A stretch of DNA of 64,000 nucleotides, taken from NCBI GenBank assembly GCA_016213325.1, contig JACRAY010000024.1, positions 186,001 through 250,000 of the forward strand. The letters run 5' to 3'. The notes below the pieces were generated by a model. The model worked only from the letters and a program-made list of their open reading frames with translations. It did not search any database and had not been told where the DNA came from. Origin of the DNA: Burkholderiales bacterium (GTDB lineage: Bacteria; Pseudomonadota; Gammaproteobacteria; Burkholderiales; Burkholderiaceae_C). A program made the translations under genes and the position numbers. This document shows positions 6,746-17,234 of the stretch, piece after piece (within the stretch, counting starts at the first letter, position 1; each line of letters begins with the position of its first letter).

Positions 6746-7771
6746 TCAGCGCAACCGCCCCCGCCGCAACGTGACCGAAGGCGTTTCGCCGAACGCGCGC
6801 CCATAGGCCGCCGCGAATTCGCCGACGTGCGCGAACCCCAGCTCCAGCGCCACGTCCGCCACCCGCAAGCCGTCGCGCGCCGGCTTCTCGAGCAAGCCGC
6901 GCGCGGCCTCCAGGCGGCGCTGGCGCAGCCAGGCCATCGGGCCGCACGCATGGTGCGCCTGGAACGCGGCAAACAGCGAGCGGCGCGAAACGCCACAAGC
7001 AGCGGTCACCTCCTGCACCGTGATCGGCTCACGCAGGCGCTGCAGCATGAATTCTTCGGCCAGCCGGACCACGCGGGGTGCCGCGGGGCTGGTGCCGGCC
7101 TCCAGCAGGAAGCGGTGGTTGTGCGGGTGCTGCGTGAGCAGCACGGAAGCGACGCTCGCGGCCAGCGCAGACTGCGCATACTCGCGCGCCGCGCTGCCCC
7201 GCGGCAGCCTGGCAACGCTCTCGCCCAGGGTGATCAGGGACATCCAGCTCATGGCAAGCGCCGGTGAATCGGGCATGGCGGGGTCGAAGAACAGCGGTGC
7301 CGCCAGCGGCCGTCCTGAAATGCCTTGCCATGCACGCGCCAGGAAGGCTGCGTCCACGCGCACCAGCAGCTGGTCGAAGTCTTCATAGGCTTCGATCTCG
7401 AAGCTGCGCAGGGGGCTGAACACGCCGCCGGCGCCGCGTGCCATCGGCTGCACATGCGAGTCCTGCCGCACGCGCGCCGCGCCACGGATGGGCAGGGTCA
7501 CCAGGTAGTAGCCGGGCAGCGCTTCCGTCCGCGGCACCAGCTGGGTGTGCGTGCCCCAGCTCATGCGATCGAACGAAATGGGGCCGAACGGCACGTGGTC
7601 GTGCGTGAAGTGGAAGGTGCCGCCGGCGCGCAGCCGGCGCATTCGCGCCGAGCCGAAGAGCCGGGCGGACAGCTCGTTGGACTCGTCGACGTCCCGGCAG
7701 TCCGCCAGGCGCAGGCCGGCGATGCGGTGGTCGCCGAATTCGATGCGGGAGGGCAGGGTTTGCATGGCCAT
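6746..7771 (-). CDS. AraC family transcriptional regulator
   Basis: 341 residues from this ATG; a longer start at 7828 is possible, and neither has a good ribosome site. The C-terminal ~100 residues carry the two AraC helix-turn-helix motifs: ITVQEVTAACGVSRRSLFAAF and then VADVALELGFAHVGEFAAAYGRAFGETP. The N-terminal part resembles the AraC-type ligand domain found in aromatic-degradation regulators (arabinose-binding-like, FSPLRSFEIEAYEDFDQLLV). It is divergent from the acyl-CoA ligase and Liv operon, so it is the likely activator of that block. The ligand is unknown. Confidence 0.88.
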   Translation of the reverse strand: MAMQTLPSRIEFGDHRIAGLRLADCRDVDESNELSARLFGSARMRRLRAGGTFHFTHDHVPFGPISFDRMSWGTHTQLVPRTEALPGYYLVTLPIRGAARVRQDSHVQPMARGAGGVFSPLRSFEIEAYEDFDQLLVRVDAAFLARAWQGISGRPLAAPLFFDPAMPDSPALAMSWMSLITLGESVARLPRGSAAREYAQSALAASVASVLLTQHPHNHRFLLEAGTSPAAPRVVRLAEEFMLQRLREPITVQEVTAACGVSRRSLFAAFQAHHACGPMAWLRQRRLEAARGLLEKPARDGLRVADVALELGFAHVGEFAAAYGRAFGETPSVTLRRGRLR

Positions 7772-7911
7772 GGGGCCACTGTCGGCCCCTCGGCGGCGCA
7801 CCGCAATGGCGGAAATGCACATTGGCATGCACCAAAACCGTCATCGTGCACGTTTCCGATAGCGCCGCGGGCGGCGCGGCGCCATGCTGCGCCACCTTTC
7901 GGAACCCCGAC

Positions 7912-9417
7912 ATGTACCTCACGCAAGGATTGCACCGCTCGCGGCAGCGCCACGCCGGCAAGGACGCCCTGGTCCACCTGGGCGATGCAGCGCCGCGCCG
8001 CCAGGCTTTCGGGGAGCTGCTGCCCAGCCTGGCCCGGCAGGCGGCCGCGCTGGCCGCGCTGGGCGTGCGCGCCAGCGACCGGGTGGCCCTGCTCGCGCCC
8101 AACGACGACCGCCTGGTGCAGGCGCTGCTGGCCTGCTGGTGGTTGGGGGCGGTCGCCTGCCCGCTCAACATCCGCTGGAGCGCACCCGAGCTGGCCGGCG
8201 CGCTGGCGGACAGCCAGGCTGCGCTGCTGCTGGCCGACGAAGCGCTGGCCCCCCTGGTGCCGGCCGCTGAAGTGCCGGTCGTCCTGCTCGACACGTTCGC
8301 CGATCAGTCACGGCAGCAGGTCGGCCTGCCCGATTCGCGCACCAGCGGCGATGCGCTGGCGGCCATCCTCTACACCGGCGGCACCACCGGCCGCGCGAAG
8401 GGCGTGATGCTGTCGCACGCCAACTTCTGGGCGGCGACGATTGCGCGTGGCGCCGAGCTGCCCAACTCGCCGGACTCGGTGGCGCTGCTCGTCGCGCCCC
8501 TGTTCCACGTCGCCGGCCTGGGCCGCCTGCTGGGGCAGCTCATCGTGGGTGGCACCTGCGTCACGCTGGCCCGGTTCCAGCCGGACCGCGTGCTGGATGC
8601 GATCGAGCAACACGCGGTGAGCGACATCGTCGTGGTCCCCACGATGCTGCAGGCGCTGCTGGACGCACCCGGCTTCCGGCCCGATCGCGTGAAGGGCCTG
8701 ACGCGCATCGCTTTCGGCGCCGCGCCCATGCCGCCCGACCTGCTGGCGCGCGCGCTCGATGCGATGCCGCAGGCCGAGTTCTTCCAGGCCTACGGCATGA
8801 CCGAAACAGCGGGCGCGGTGTGCATGAACCCGCCGCACAACCACGGCCCGGCCGGGCGCGCCAGCGGCCTGTTCCGCTCGGTGGGCCGCCCGGGCCTGGG
8901 CGCCGAGATCGTGGTCGCCGACGGCGACGGGCACGAGCTGCCGCGCGGCGAAGTGGGCGAGGTGATCGTCCGCGGCCCCATGGTGATGCGCGGGTACTGG
9001 CGCCAGCCCGAGGCCACGCAAGCGGCGTTGCGCGACGGGTGGCTCAGCACCGGCGACGCCGGCCGCATGGACGCTGGCGGCCACCTCTTCATCGTCGACC
9101 GGCTCAAGGACATGATCATCAGCGGCGGCGAGAACGTGTACGGCGGCGAAGTCGAAACCGTGCTGCGTGCCCACCCCCAGGTGGCGCAGGCGGCGGTGGT
9201 CGGCGTGCCGGACGCGCGCTGGGGCGAGGCCGTGCACGCGGTGGTGGTGCTGAAGGCCGGGGCGGCCCCGATCGCCGGCGAGACCCTGCGCGAGTGGTGC
9301 CGCCTGCGGCTGGCCGGCTACAAATGCCCGCGCGCTTTCAGCTTCGTGCCCGAGCTGCCGCTGTCGGGGGCGGGCAAGGTGCTCAAGAGCGTGCTGCGCG
9401 AACAGGTCCGTGGATGA
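7912..9417 (+). CDS. AMP-dependent acyl-CoA ligase
   Basis: 501 residues with the class I adenylate-forming signature. The P-loop LYTGGTTGRAKGVMLSH is near residue 155, YGMTETAG near 290, then STGDAGRMDAGGHLFIVDR and the hinge LKDMIISGGENVYGGEVE. The catalytic C-terminal Lys is in SGAGKVLKSVLREQ. It activates a carboxylic acid to its CoA thioester with ATP. The start MYLTQGLHR at 7912 matches how relatives begin. It heads an operon with a Liv-type transporter, suggesting the imported acid is activated directly. An upstream in-frame ATG at 7822 is considered unlikely. Confidence 0.9.
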   Translation: MYLTQGLHRSRQRHAGKDALVHLGDAAPRRQAFGELLPSLARQAAALAALGVRASDRVALLAPNDDRLVQALLACWWLGAVACPLNIRWSAPELAGALADSQAALLLADEALAPLVPAAEVPVVLLDTFADQSRQQVGLPDSRTSGDALAAILYTGGTTGRAKGVMLSHANFWAATIARGAELPNSPDSVALLVAPLFHVAGLGRLLGQLIVGGTCVTLARFQPDRVLDAIEQHAVSDIVVVPTMLQALLDAPGFRPDRVKGLTRIAFGAAPMPPDLLARALDAMPQAEFFQAYGMTETAGAVCMNPPHNHGPAGRASGLFRSVGRPGLGAEIVVADGDGHELPRGEVGEVIVRGPMVMRGYWRQPEATQAALRDGWLSTGDAGRMDAGGHLFIVDRLKDMIISGGENVYGGEVETVLRAHPQVAQAAVVGVPDARWGEAVHAVVVLKAGAAPIAGETLREWCRLRLAGYKCPRAFSFVPELPLSGAGKVLKSVLREQVRG

Positions 9418-9427
9418 AGGCCGCACG

Positions 9428-10287
9428 ATGAGATACGGTGTGTCCGGCGGCCGGCCGCAGCCTGCGCCCCTGCTCGAAGTGCGCAACCTCACCGTGCGCT
9501 TCGGCGGCGTGGTCGCGCTCGACGGCGTCTCCTTCGAAGTCGCACCCGGCGACATCTGCGGGCTGATCGGGCCCAACGGCGCGGGCAAGACCACGCTGTT
9601 CAACTGCCTGTCGCGCCTGTACGCCGCGCACGCGGGCGAGGTCTTCTTCGACGGGCGCGCACTCGGTGCGCTGCCGCAGCACAAGATGGCGGGCCTGGGC
9701 ATAGGCCGCACCTTCCAGAACCTGGCGCTGTTCCGCTCGCTCACGGTGCGGCAGAACATTGCCGTCGGTTCCACCTGCCGCCAGCGCAGCGGCTTCCTGG
9801 CCCACGCGCTGCGGCTGCCGTCCGTGCTCCGCGAAGAAGCCAGCCAGTCGCGCTGCGTGGACGAACTGGTCGCGCTGCTGCAGCTGGGCGAAGTGGCCGA
9901 CCTGCCGGTGGCGCAGCTGCCGTTCGGCACGCAGAAGCGAGTGGAGCTGGCCCGCGCGCTGGCCGCTTCGCCGCGGCTGCTGCTGCTGGATGAACCGGCG
10001 TGCGGGCTCAACCACCACGAAGTCGACCAGCTCGGAACGCTGCTGCGCGACATTCGCAGCCGCTTCTCGCTGACGGTGCTGCTGGTGGAACACCACATGG
10101 GGCTGGTGATGGCGCTGTCCGATCACATCGTGGCGCTGAACTTCGGGCGCAAGATCGCCGAAGGCCGGCCCGCCGAGGTGCAGCGCGATCCCGAGCTGGT
10201 GAAGGCGTATCTGGGAGAGCCCAACATGGAAATCGCGCAGCGCACTTCTCACCCTCTCCCTCTGGGAGAGGGCCGGGGTGAGGGCTT

Positions 10288-10291
<4 letters not shown>
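9428..10291 (+). CDS. livG: Branched-chain amino-acid-type ABC transporter ATPase (LivG-like)
   Basis: 287 residues. Walker A GPNGAGKTT is at about 48-56. The signature is the LivG variant LPFGTQKRVELARAL, and Walker B is LLLLDEPACGLN. ATG at 9428 has GAAGG seven bases upstream; a GTG at 9410 is also in frame. The normal end of the family is near KAYLGEP. Here it is followed by ~19 extra residues ending SHPLPLGEGRGEGL, encoded by a REP-like palindrome. The stop overlaps the next ATG (ATGA). It powers uptake together with LivF, LivH and LivM. Confidence 0.92.
10248..10284. repeat. REP-like palindromic element inside the livG 3' end
   Basis: CCCTCTCCC (10252-10260), loop TCT, GGGAGAGGG (10264-10272), with an outer pair CTCACCC (10248-10254)/GGGTGAG (10276-10282). 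This is the common dispersed palindrome that yields SHPLPLGEGRGEG-type tails when translated. It lies in frame and extends LivG. Confidence 0.75.
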
Positions 10292-11006
<715 letters not shown>

Positions 11007-11010
<4 letters not shown>

Positions 11011-11876
11011 ACGCTTTCCTGGCGCAACTGATGGCGGGCCTGGCCACCGGCGGCATCTACGCCAGCCTCGCGCTCGCGCTGGTGATGATCTACCGCAGCA
11101 CGCACCACGTGAACTTCGCGCAGGGCGAGATGGCGATGTTCTCGACCTTCATCGCATCCATGCTGATCGAGGCGGGCTGGCCCTACTGGGCGGCCTTCTT
11201 CGCCACCGTGGCGATCGCCTTCGCGATGGGCGCGGCGATCGAGGCGCTGCTGGTGCGGCGCCTGCGCAATGCGCCGGTGCTCGCCATCGTCGTCGTCTTC
11301 GTCGCCTTGCTGGTCATCCTGCACAGCCTGGCGGGCTGGCTGTTCGGCTACGCCATCCGGCCCTTCCCCAGCCCGTTCGCCGAAGCGGCGGTGGCTGGCG
11401 GCCTGCTGTCGCCGCACCAGCTGGGCGCGATCGGCATCACCCTGCTGATGCTCGCGCTGATGTACCTGTTCTTCCGCTATTCGCCGCTGGGCCTGCAGAT
11501 GCGGGCCACCGCGGAGAACCCCACGTCGAGCCGGCTGGTCGGCGTGCGCGTCAACCGCATGCTGGCCCTGGGCTGGGGCCTGGCAGGCGCCATCGGCGCA
11601 GTGGCCGGGATGATGATCGCGCCGGTCGTCTTCCTCGACGTGCACATGATGTCCGGCGTGCTGCTGTACGCCTTCGCGGCCGCGGTGCTGGGCGGCATCG
11701 GCAGCGCGCCCGGTGCCGTCGCCGGCGGCTTCATCGTCGGCGTGCTCGAGAACCTGCTGGGCACCTACGTCGTCGGCGCCGAGCTCAAGCTGTCGGTCGC
11801 CCTGGTATTGATCATCGTGGTGCTGGTGGCCAAGCCCACCGGCCTGTTCGGCAAGGCCGTGGTGGTGAGGGTCTGA
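11007..11876 (+). CDS. livH: Branched-chain amino-acid-type ABC permease (LivH-like)
   Basis: 289 residues, starting MNAFLAQLMAGLATGGIYA, the usual LivH N terminus. It is strongly hydrophobic with about eight membrane segments and has the conserved VNFAQGEMAMFS after the second segment. The C-terminal GGIGSAPGAVAGGFIVGVLE is the family's cytoplasmic-loop motif. The start is set by the ATGA overlap with livF. Forms the membrane channel with LivM. Confidence 0.93.
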
Positions 11877-11878
11877 GC

Positions 11879-12829
11879 ATGCAAGGCAAACTGTTCTTCG
11901 CTGCCCTGGCGGGCGCCGCCTGCGTGCTGCCGTTCGTGTTGCCCAGCTACGCGGTGTTCCAGGCCACGCTGGTCATCGCCTATGCGCTGGCCTTGCTGGG
12001 CCTGAACCTGCTGACCGGTTTCAACGGGCAGATCTCGCTGGGCCACGGCGCGTTCTTCGCGCTGGGGGCGTACGTGGCTGCCATGCTGATGGAGCACGCG
12101 GGCTGGCCCTACTGGGCGACGCTGCCCGCTGCCGCGGCGTGCGGGGGCGTGGTCGGCTACCTGTTCGGCCTGCCCGCGCTCAAGCTCGACGGGGTCTATC
12201 TCGCGCTGGCCACGTTTGCACTCGGCGTGGCGACGCCGCAGCTGCTCAAGTACAAGGGCTTCGAGGCCTGGACCGGCGGCTCGCAGGGCCTTGTGCTGGT
12301 GAAGCCCGAGGCGCCGTTCGGCCTGCCGCTGGATGCGGACCAATGGCTCTACTTCTTCAGCCTCGTGGTGGCAGTGGCGCTGTTCGCCGCGGCGCGCAAC
12401 CTGCTGCGCGGCGGCTCAGGGCTCAGCATGGTCGCCGTGCGCGACCACGCCATCGCGGCGCAGGCCATGGGGGTCGACAACGCCAGGGTCAAGACGCTCA
12501 CCTTCGGCGTCTCCGCCATGTACACGAGCGTGGGCGGCGCGCTCTCGGCCATCGCCGTGCAGTTCGTCGCGCCCGACAGCTTCAACGTGTTCCTGTCCAT
12601 CACGCTGCTGGTCGGCGCGGTCGTCGGCGGGCTGGCGTCGCTGTCGGGTGCGCTCTATGGCGCCATCTTCATCCTGTTCGTCCCGCAACTGGCCGAACAG
12701 GTATCGAAGGCCGCCCCCTGGGCGGTCTACGGCGTGATCCTGCTGGTCCTGATGCTGGTCTGGCCGACCGGCGTGGCCGGTGGCGCCGCACGCCTGCAAA
12801 GCTGGTTCAACACGAGGAGCAAAGCATGA
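11879..12829 (+). CDS. livM: Branched-chain amino-acid-type ABC permease (LivM-like)
   Basis: 316 residues, highly hydrophobic. The signature LNLLTGFNGQISLGHGAFFA near residue 40 is diagnostic of LivM, as is GGLASLSGALYGAIF in the C-terminal half. It follows livH by 2 bases and overlaps the binding-protein gene by 4. Pairs with LivH. Confidence 0.93.
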   Translation: MQGKLFFAALAGAACVLPFVLPSYAVFQATLVIAYALALLGLNLLTGFNGQISLGHGAFFALGAYVAAMLMEHAGWPYWATLPAAAACGGVVGYLFGLPALKLDGVYLALATFALGVATPQLLKYKGFEAWTGGSQGLVLVKPEAPFGLPLDADQWLYFFSLVVAVALFAAARNLLRGGSGLSMVAVRDHAIAAQAMGVDNARVKTLTFGVSAMYTSVGGALSAIAVQFVAPDSFNVFLSITLLVGAVVGGLASLSGALYGAIFILFVPQLAEQVSKAAPWAVYGVILLVLMLVWPTGVAGGAARLQSWFNTRSKA

Positions 12830-14028
12830 GAGCAGTCATCATCGGCCTGGCCGTGGCACTGGCGCTGGCCTGCGGCAGCGCCGCGGCGCAGAAGAAGTAC
12901 GACCCGGGCGCGTCCGACAGCGAGATCCGCATCGGCCAGACCATGCCCTACAGCGGCGCGGGTTCGATCTACGGCGAGGTCGGCAAGACGCAGGCCGCCT
13001 ACTTCCGCATGGTCAACGACCAGGGTGGCGTGAACGGGCGCAAGATCAACTTCATCAGCCTGGACGACGCCTACTCGCCGCCCAAGACGGTGGAGGGCGT
13101 GCGCAAGCTGGTGGAGCAGGAACAGGTGCTGCTCCTGTACGGCATGTTCGGGACCGCCACCAACACCGCGGTGCACCGCTACCTCAATGCCAGGAAGGTG
13201 CCGCACCTGCTGCTGCTGACCGGCGCTTCGAAGTGGAACGACCCCAAGGGCAACCCCTGGAGCATGAGCTTCTACCCGGACTATCCGTCCGAGGCGCGCG
13301 TGTATGCGCGGCAGATCCTGGAGCAGCGCCCCAATGCGAAGATCGCGATCCTGTACCAGAACGACGACTACGGCCGCGACTACCTGAGAGGCTTCAAGGA
13401 AGGCCTGGGCGCGAAGGCGAAGGCCATGATCGTCTCGGAGGCTTCCTACGAACTGACCGACCCGACAGTGGATTCGCAGATCGTGCAATTGAAGGGCTCG
13501 GGCGCCGACGTGCTGGTGAGTTTCAGCACCGCCAAGGCCGCGATCCAGACGCTGCGCAAGCTGCACGACACCGGCTGGAAGCCCGTGCACTACCTGGCGC
13601 AGGGCGCCGCGCTGATCGGCGCCGTGTTCAACCCGGCGGGCCCGGAGAAGGCCATCGGCGTGATCTCCACCGCGTACTCCAAGGACCCCAACGACACCCA
13701 ATGGGAGAACGACGCGGCGTTTCGCGACTGGCTGGCCTTCATGAAGAAGTACCGGCCCGAGGCGGACCTGCGCCTGGGTTCGCACGTCTATGCGTACTCC
13801 AGCGCGAAGCTGATGGTCGACATCCTGCGCGCCAGCGGCGACAACCTCACGCGCGAGAACGTGCTGCGCCAGGCTGCGTCCATCAAGGCCGTGCAGTTGC
13901 CCATGTTCCTGCCCGGCGTGGTGGTCAGCAGCAGCCCCGACGACTACCGGCTGATCAAGACGCTGCAGCCGGTCGTGTTCGACGGCAAGCGCTGGAACCG
14001 CCTCGGCGGCTTCGTTCCCATCTTCTGA
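12826..14028 (+). CDS. ABC transporter substrate-binding protein (LivK-like)
   Basis: 400 residues. Sec-type signal peptide (MRAVIIGLAVALALACGSAAAQ), so periplasmic. The mature protein opens with SEIRIGQTMPYSGAGS and has the Peripla_BP_6 features (NDQGGVNGRKINFISLDD). ATG at 12826 with GAGGAGC upstream and a 4-base overlap with livM. Fifth gene of the ligase-Liv operon. Such family members in Burkholderiales often bind aromatic or other carboxylates rather than amino acids, which fits the ligase upstream, but the ligand is not readable. Confidence 0.9.
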   Translation: MRAVIIGLAVALALACGSAAAQKKYDPGASDSEIRIGQTMPYSGAGSIYGEVGKTQAAYFRMVNDQGGVNGRKINFISLDDAYSPPKTVEGVRKLVEQEQVLLLYGMFGTATNTAVHRYLNARKVPHLLLLTGASKWNDPKGNPWSMSFYPDYPSEARVYARQILEQRPNAKIAILYQNDDYGRDYLRGFKEGLGAKAKAMIVSEASYELTDPTVDSQIVQLKGSGADVLVSFSTAKAAIQTLRKLHDTGWKPVHYLAQGAALIGAVFNPAGPEKAIGVISTAYSKDPNDTQWENDAAFRDWLAFMKKYRPEADLRLGSHVYAYSSAKLMVDILRASGDNLTRENVLRQAASIKAVQLPMFLPGVVVSSSPDDYRLIKTLQPVVFDGKRWNRLGGFVPIF

Positions 14029-14043
14029 ACGGCAACGACATCC

Positions 14044-15003
14044 ATGCATCCTGCTTTCCGCAAGCTGCGGCTTCCCGTGGTGGCCGCGCCGCTGTTCATC
14101 ATCAGCACGCCGCAGCTGGTCATCGCCCAGTGCAAGGCCGGCATCGTGGGCTCGATGCCGGCGCTCAACGCCCGGCCGGCCGAGCTCTTCGACGACTGGC
14201 TGGCCGAGATCACCGAGGAACTGGCGGCCCACGACCGGCGCCATCCCGAGGCACCGGCCGCGCCGTTCGCCATCAACCAGATCGTGCACCGTAGCAACGA
14301 CCGGCTCGAGCGCGACATGGCGGCTTGCGCGCGCTACAACGTGCCGATCGTGATCACCTCGCTGGGCGCGCGGCCCGAGATCAACGACGCCGTGCATGCC
14401 TGGGGCGGCATCGTCCTGCACGACGTGATCGACGACGTGTTCGCACGCAAGGCGGTGGAGAAGGGTGCCGACGGCCTTATAGCCGTGGCAGCAGGGGCCG
14501 GCGGTCACGCCGGCACCGTGAGCCCGTTCGCGCTGCTGCACGAAATCCGCCGCTGGTTCCGCGGGCCGCTCGGCTTGAGCGGCGCCATCGCCACCGGTGA
14601 AGCGGTGCTCGCAGCACTTGCCGCCGGTGCCGACTTCGGCTACATCGGCTCGGCCTTCATCGCCACTGCCGAGGCCCGCGCCGACCCGGCCTACAAGCGG
14701 ATGATCGTGGAGGGCTCCAGCCGCGACATCGTCTATTCCAACCTGTTCACCGGCGTGCACGGCAACTACCTGCGCGGCTCCATCGCCGCCGCCGGCCTAG
14801 ACCCCGATGCGCTGCCGCAAAGCGACGCCAGCAAGATGAACTTCGGTACCGATCGCAAGAAGCCCTGGAAGGACATCTGGGGCTGCGGCCAGGGCATCGC
14901 GGCGGTGACCGACGTGGTGCCGACGGCGGAGCTGGTGGCGCGCCTCGACCGCGAGTACCGCACGGCGCTCAAGCGCCTGAACGAGTCGGCGCTGGCCGCC
15001 TGA
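14044..15003 (+). CDS. Nitronate monooxygenase / 2-nitropropane dioxygenase family flavoenzyme
   Basis: 319 residues. FMN-dependent TIM-barrel features: the start LRLPVVAAPLFIISTPQLV, the GADGLIAVAAGAGGHAG turn near residue 140-155, and the phosphate-binding LAAGADFGYIGSAFIATAEA. It oxidises nitronates in characterised relatives, but many homologues are FMN reductases or hydratase-like enzymes of unknown substrate. It lies 15 bases after the binding protein and is probably the last gene of the ligase-Liv operon, acting on the imported compound. Confidence 0.88.
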   Translation: MHPAFRKLRLPVVAAPLFIISTPQLVIAQCKAGIVGSMPALNARPAELFDDWLAEITEELAAHDRRHPEAPAAPFAINQIVHRSNDRLERDMAACARYNVPIVITSLGARPEINDAVHAWGGIVLHDVIDDVFARKAVEKGADGLIAVAAGAGGHAGTVSPFALLHEIRRWFRGPLGLSGAIATGEAVLAALAAGADFGYIGSAFIATAEARADPAYKRMIVEGSSRDIVYSNLFTGVHGNYLRGSIAAAGLDPDALPQSDASKMNFGTDRKKPWKDIWGCGQGIAAVTDVVPTAELVARLDREYRTALKRLNESALAA

Positions 15004-15021
15004 GCCGCAGAAGTCCTGACC

Positions 15022-16368
15022 CTAAGCCGGCGCAACCCGCCGGCCCCATGACAGGCTGGCCGCGAACGCGGCCGCGTTCACGATGCCGAACAGGCACAGG
15101 CTGGCTGCGAAGACGCCATAGAGTCCCTCGATGGAGCCCTGCTGCACCGACACCCAGTACCAGCCGCCCGCCGTCGCCACCAGCATGCGCGTGAAGCCGG
15201 CGACAACCGGCCACAACATCCTGCCGGCGCCCTGGCTCGCGAAATACAGGGCCATGCCGAGACCGTAGAACCCGTAGAACGGGGCTGCGTGATGCAGGTA
15301 GGCCGCGCCGGCGGTTATCACTTCCGGGTCCTGGCTGAAGATCTTCATCCACAGCTCGGGCGCCAGCGCCGCTGCCAGCCCGATCAGCCCGGTCGCCGCG
15401 GCCGACATGCCGGCGGCCGTCCAGGCGATGCGGCGCGCGCGCGCGTGGTCGCCGGCGCCTACGCTGATGCCCACCATGGTGACCGACGCGGTGCCCAGCG
15501 CAAACAGCAGGGGGATCAGCAGGTAGTCGAGCCGCGACGCCATGCCGTAGCCGGCGATCGCGGCGACGCCGAAAGTGCCGGCGAGCCCGGTGCACAGCAC
15601 GACGGTCGCGTTCGCCACCACGGTGCCCAGCGCCGACAGGGCGCCCACGCCGAGGATGTCCTTCAGCAGCCGCCATTCGATGGGCACGACCACCAGCCGC
15701 ACCGGCGTAGCGCGCGAACGCATGAAGGCGACGAAGGCAGCCGTTGCGGCGACGTAGTAGAAGATCATCGCGTAGCCCGCACCCGCAATGCCGAGGCGCG
15801 GGATCGGACCCCAGCCCAGGATGAGCGGCGGCGACAGCGCCAGCGTCAGCATCGCGCCCGCGGCCGTGAGCACGGCCGGCACCTTCACGTTGCCCGCACC
15901 CCGCAAGGCCGAGGCCAGCAGGTTGGCGACCCAGATCGGTATCGACACACCGAACACCAGGTTGGAGTAGGTGAGTGCGCTAGTGAGCGCTTCGCCTTCG
16001 CCGCCGAGCGCCCTGAAGACCGCGGGACCACCGGTGAGTGCGCCGAGTGTGAACAGCGCGCCGAACGCGATTGCGATGACGACGGAATGCCAGACGAGGG
16101 CGTCGGCATCCTGCCGGCGGCCCGCACCGATCGCGCGCGCGATGGCCGAAGACACGCCCCCGCCGATGCCGCCGTTCGACATCATCGTCATCAGCATCAG
16201 CAGCGGGAAGACTAGCGCCACGCCCGTGATGGCGGCCGTGCCGAGGAGACCGACGAAGTAGGTTTCGGCGACACCCACCAGCGTCTGCACGGCCAGCACG
16301 ACGAGGATGGGCCACGCGAGGCGGACGAGGCCGGAGGCGATAGGGCCGCGGAGCAGCGAATCGTGCAT
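15022..16368 (-). CDS. MATE family efflux transporter
   Basis: 448 residues with about 12 membrane segments in two similar halves. The first segment (GLVRLAWPILVVLAVQTLVGVAETY) and GTAAITGVALVFPL are typical of the DinF/NorM-type MATE fold. Na+ or H+ driven export of cationic compounds is the family role. It lies 7 bases downstream of the SDR gene on the same strand, so they are probably co-transcribed. No Shine-Dalgarno stands out at this ATG. Confidence 0.9.
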   Translation of the reverse strand: MHDSLLRGPIASGLVRLAWPILVVLAVQTLVGVAETYFVGLLGTAAITGVALVFPLLMLMTMMSNGGIGGGVSSAIARAIGAGRRQDADALVWHSVVIAIAFGALFTLGALTGGPAVFRALGGEGEALTSALTYSNLVFGVSIPIWVANLLASALRGAGNVKVPAVLTAAGAMLTLALSPPLILGWGPIPRLGIAGAGYAMIFYYVAATAAFVAFMRSRATPVRLVVVPIEWRLLKDILGVGALSALGTVVANATVVLCTGLAGTFGVAAIAGYGMASRLDYLLIPLLFALGTASVTMVGISVGAGDHARARRIAWTAAGMSAAATGLIGLAAALAPELWMKIFSQDPEVITAGAAYLHHAAPFYGFYGLGMALYFASQGAGRMLWPVVAGFTRMLVATAGGWYWVSVQQGSIEGLYGVFAASLCLFGIVNAAAFAASLSWGRRVAPA

Positions 16369-16375
16369 GGCCGGG

Positions 16376-17197
16376 TCAGGCCGCGGCGTCCAGCCGCAGG
16401 TCCTTTCGAATCCCGGCGTCCATCAGCCCGGACGGCGCGTAGCTGCGAAGCAGGCGCAGGCGCGCAGCCAGCGAGCCGGCCGTATAGCGAAGTTTGGCGT
16501 TGGGCGCGGTAGCTGCCTTCAGCACCACCTCGGCCACGACGGACGGACTGTCGGCGGTTTCCATCACTTCTTTCACCCGCCGGTTCACCGCCACGCGGAC
16601 CTCGGCGTACGCATCGAGCTTGGCATCGGGCTCGAGGAAGTTGGCATCGAACGGCGTCTTCGTATAGGCGGGCTCGACGACCGACACCCGGATGCCCCGG
16701 GTGCGCAGTTCGTGGTCAAGCGATTCGGAATAGCCTTCGACCGCATGCTTGGTGGCCGCATAGAGCGCCCCGTACGGCATGGGCAGGAACCCGAGCACCG
16801 AGCCCATGTTGACGATGCGCCCGCGATGTTGTTGCCGCATGTGGGGCAGGACGGCGCGCGTCATGCGGATGAGGCCGAAGAAGTTGGTCTCGAAGATGGC
16901 CCGGGCCTGGTCAATCGAGCTCTCCTCCGCGCCGCCCGGCGCCACGCCGAAGCCGGCGTTGTTCACGAGCAGGTCGATGCGGCCCTGCCGCCGCATCACC
17001 TCGCCGACCAGCGCTTCGACCGACGCGTCGCTGGTCACGTCCAGCGGCAGCATCTCGAAAGCTTGCCCGCGGGCCGATGCTGCGCGGCGGCTGGTGCCGT
17101 AGACCTTGTAGCCGGCAGCGGCGAGCCGCTGCGCACTGGCTTCGCCGATGCCCGAGGAGGCGCCGGTGACGATGGCCACTGGGTTTTTGATATCCAT
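16376..17197 (-). CDS. Short-chain dehydrogenase/reductase (classical SDR)
   Basis: 273 residues. NAD(P)-binding TGASSGIG is near residue 13, NNAG near 85, and the catalytic S...YAATK is present (SVLGFLPMPYGALYAATKHA). ATG at 17197 has GGAG at 17204-17207. It is in line with a broken TetR and a broken zinc dehydrogenase gene upstream on the same strand, so this SDR was probably part of a TetR-controlled redox operon that has partly decayed. Substrate unknown. Confidence 0.92.
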   Translation of the reverse strand: MDIKNPVAIVTGASSGIGEASAQRLAAAGYKVYGTSRRAASARGQAFEMLPLDVTSDASVEALVGEVMRRQGRIDLLVNNAGFGVAPGGAEESSIDQARAIFETNFFGLIRMTRAVLPHMRQQHRGRIVNMGSVLGFLPMPYGALYAATKHAVEGYSESLDHELRTRGIRVSVVEPAYTKTPFDANFLEPDAKLDAYAEVRVAVNRRVKEVMETADSPSVVAEVVLKAATAPNAKLRYTAGSLAARLRLLRSYAPSGLMDAGIRKDLRLDAAA

Positions 17198-17234
17198 GGA
17201 AATCTCCAAAAAAATGAAAGGGGAATGGACAGGC

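Noticed and set aside
6616-6996. Minus-strand frame with AGFEPTTPWFV over the orphan tRNA repeat
   Set aside because: Antisense tRNA artefact that also runs antisense to part of the AraC gene region.
12727-14760. 677-codon minus-strand frame
   Set aside because: Shadow of the LivK-like and nitronate monooxygenase genes; composition typical of antisense GC-rich frames.
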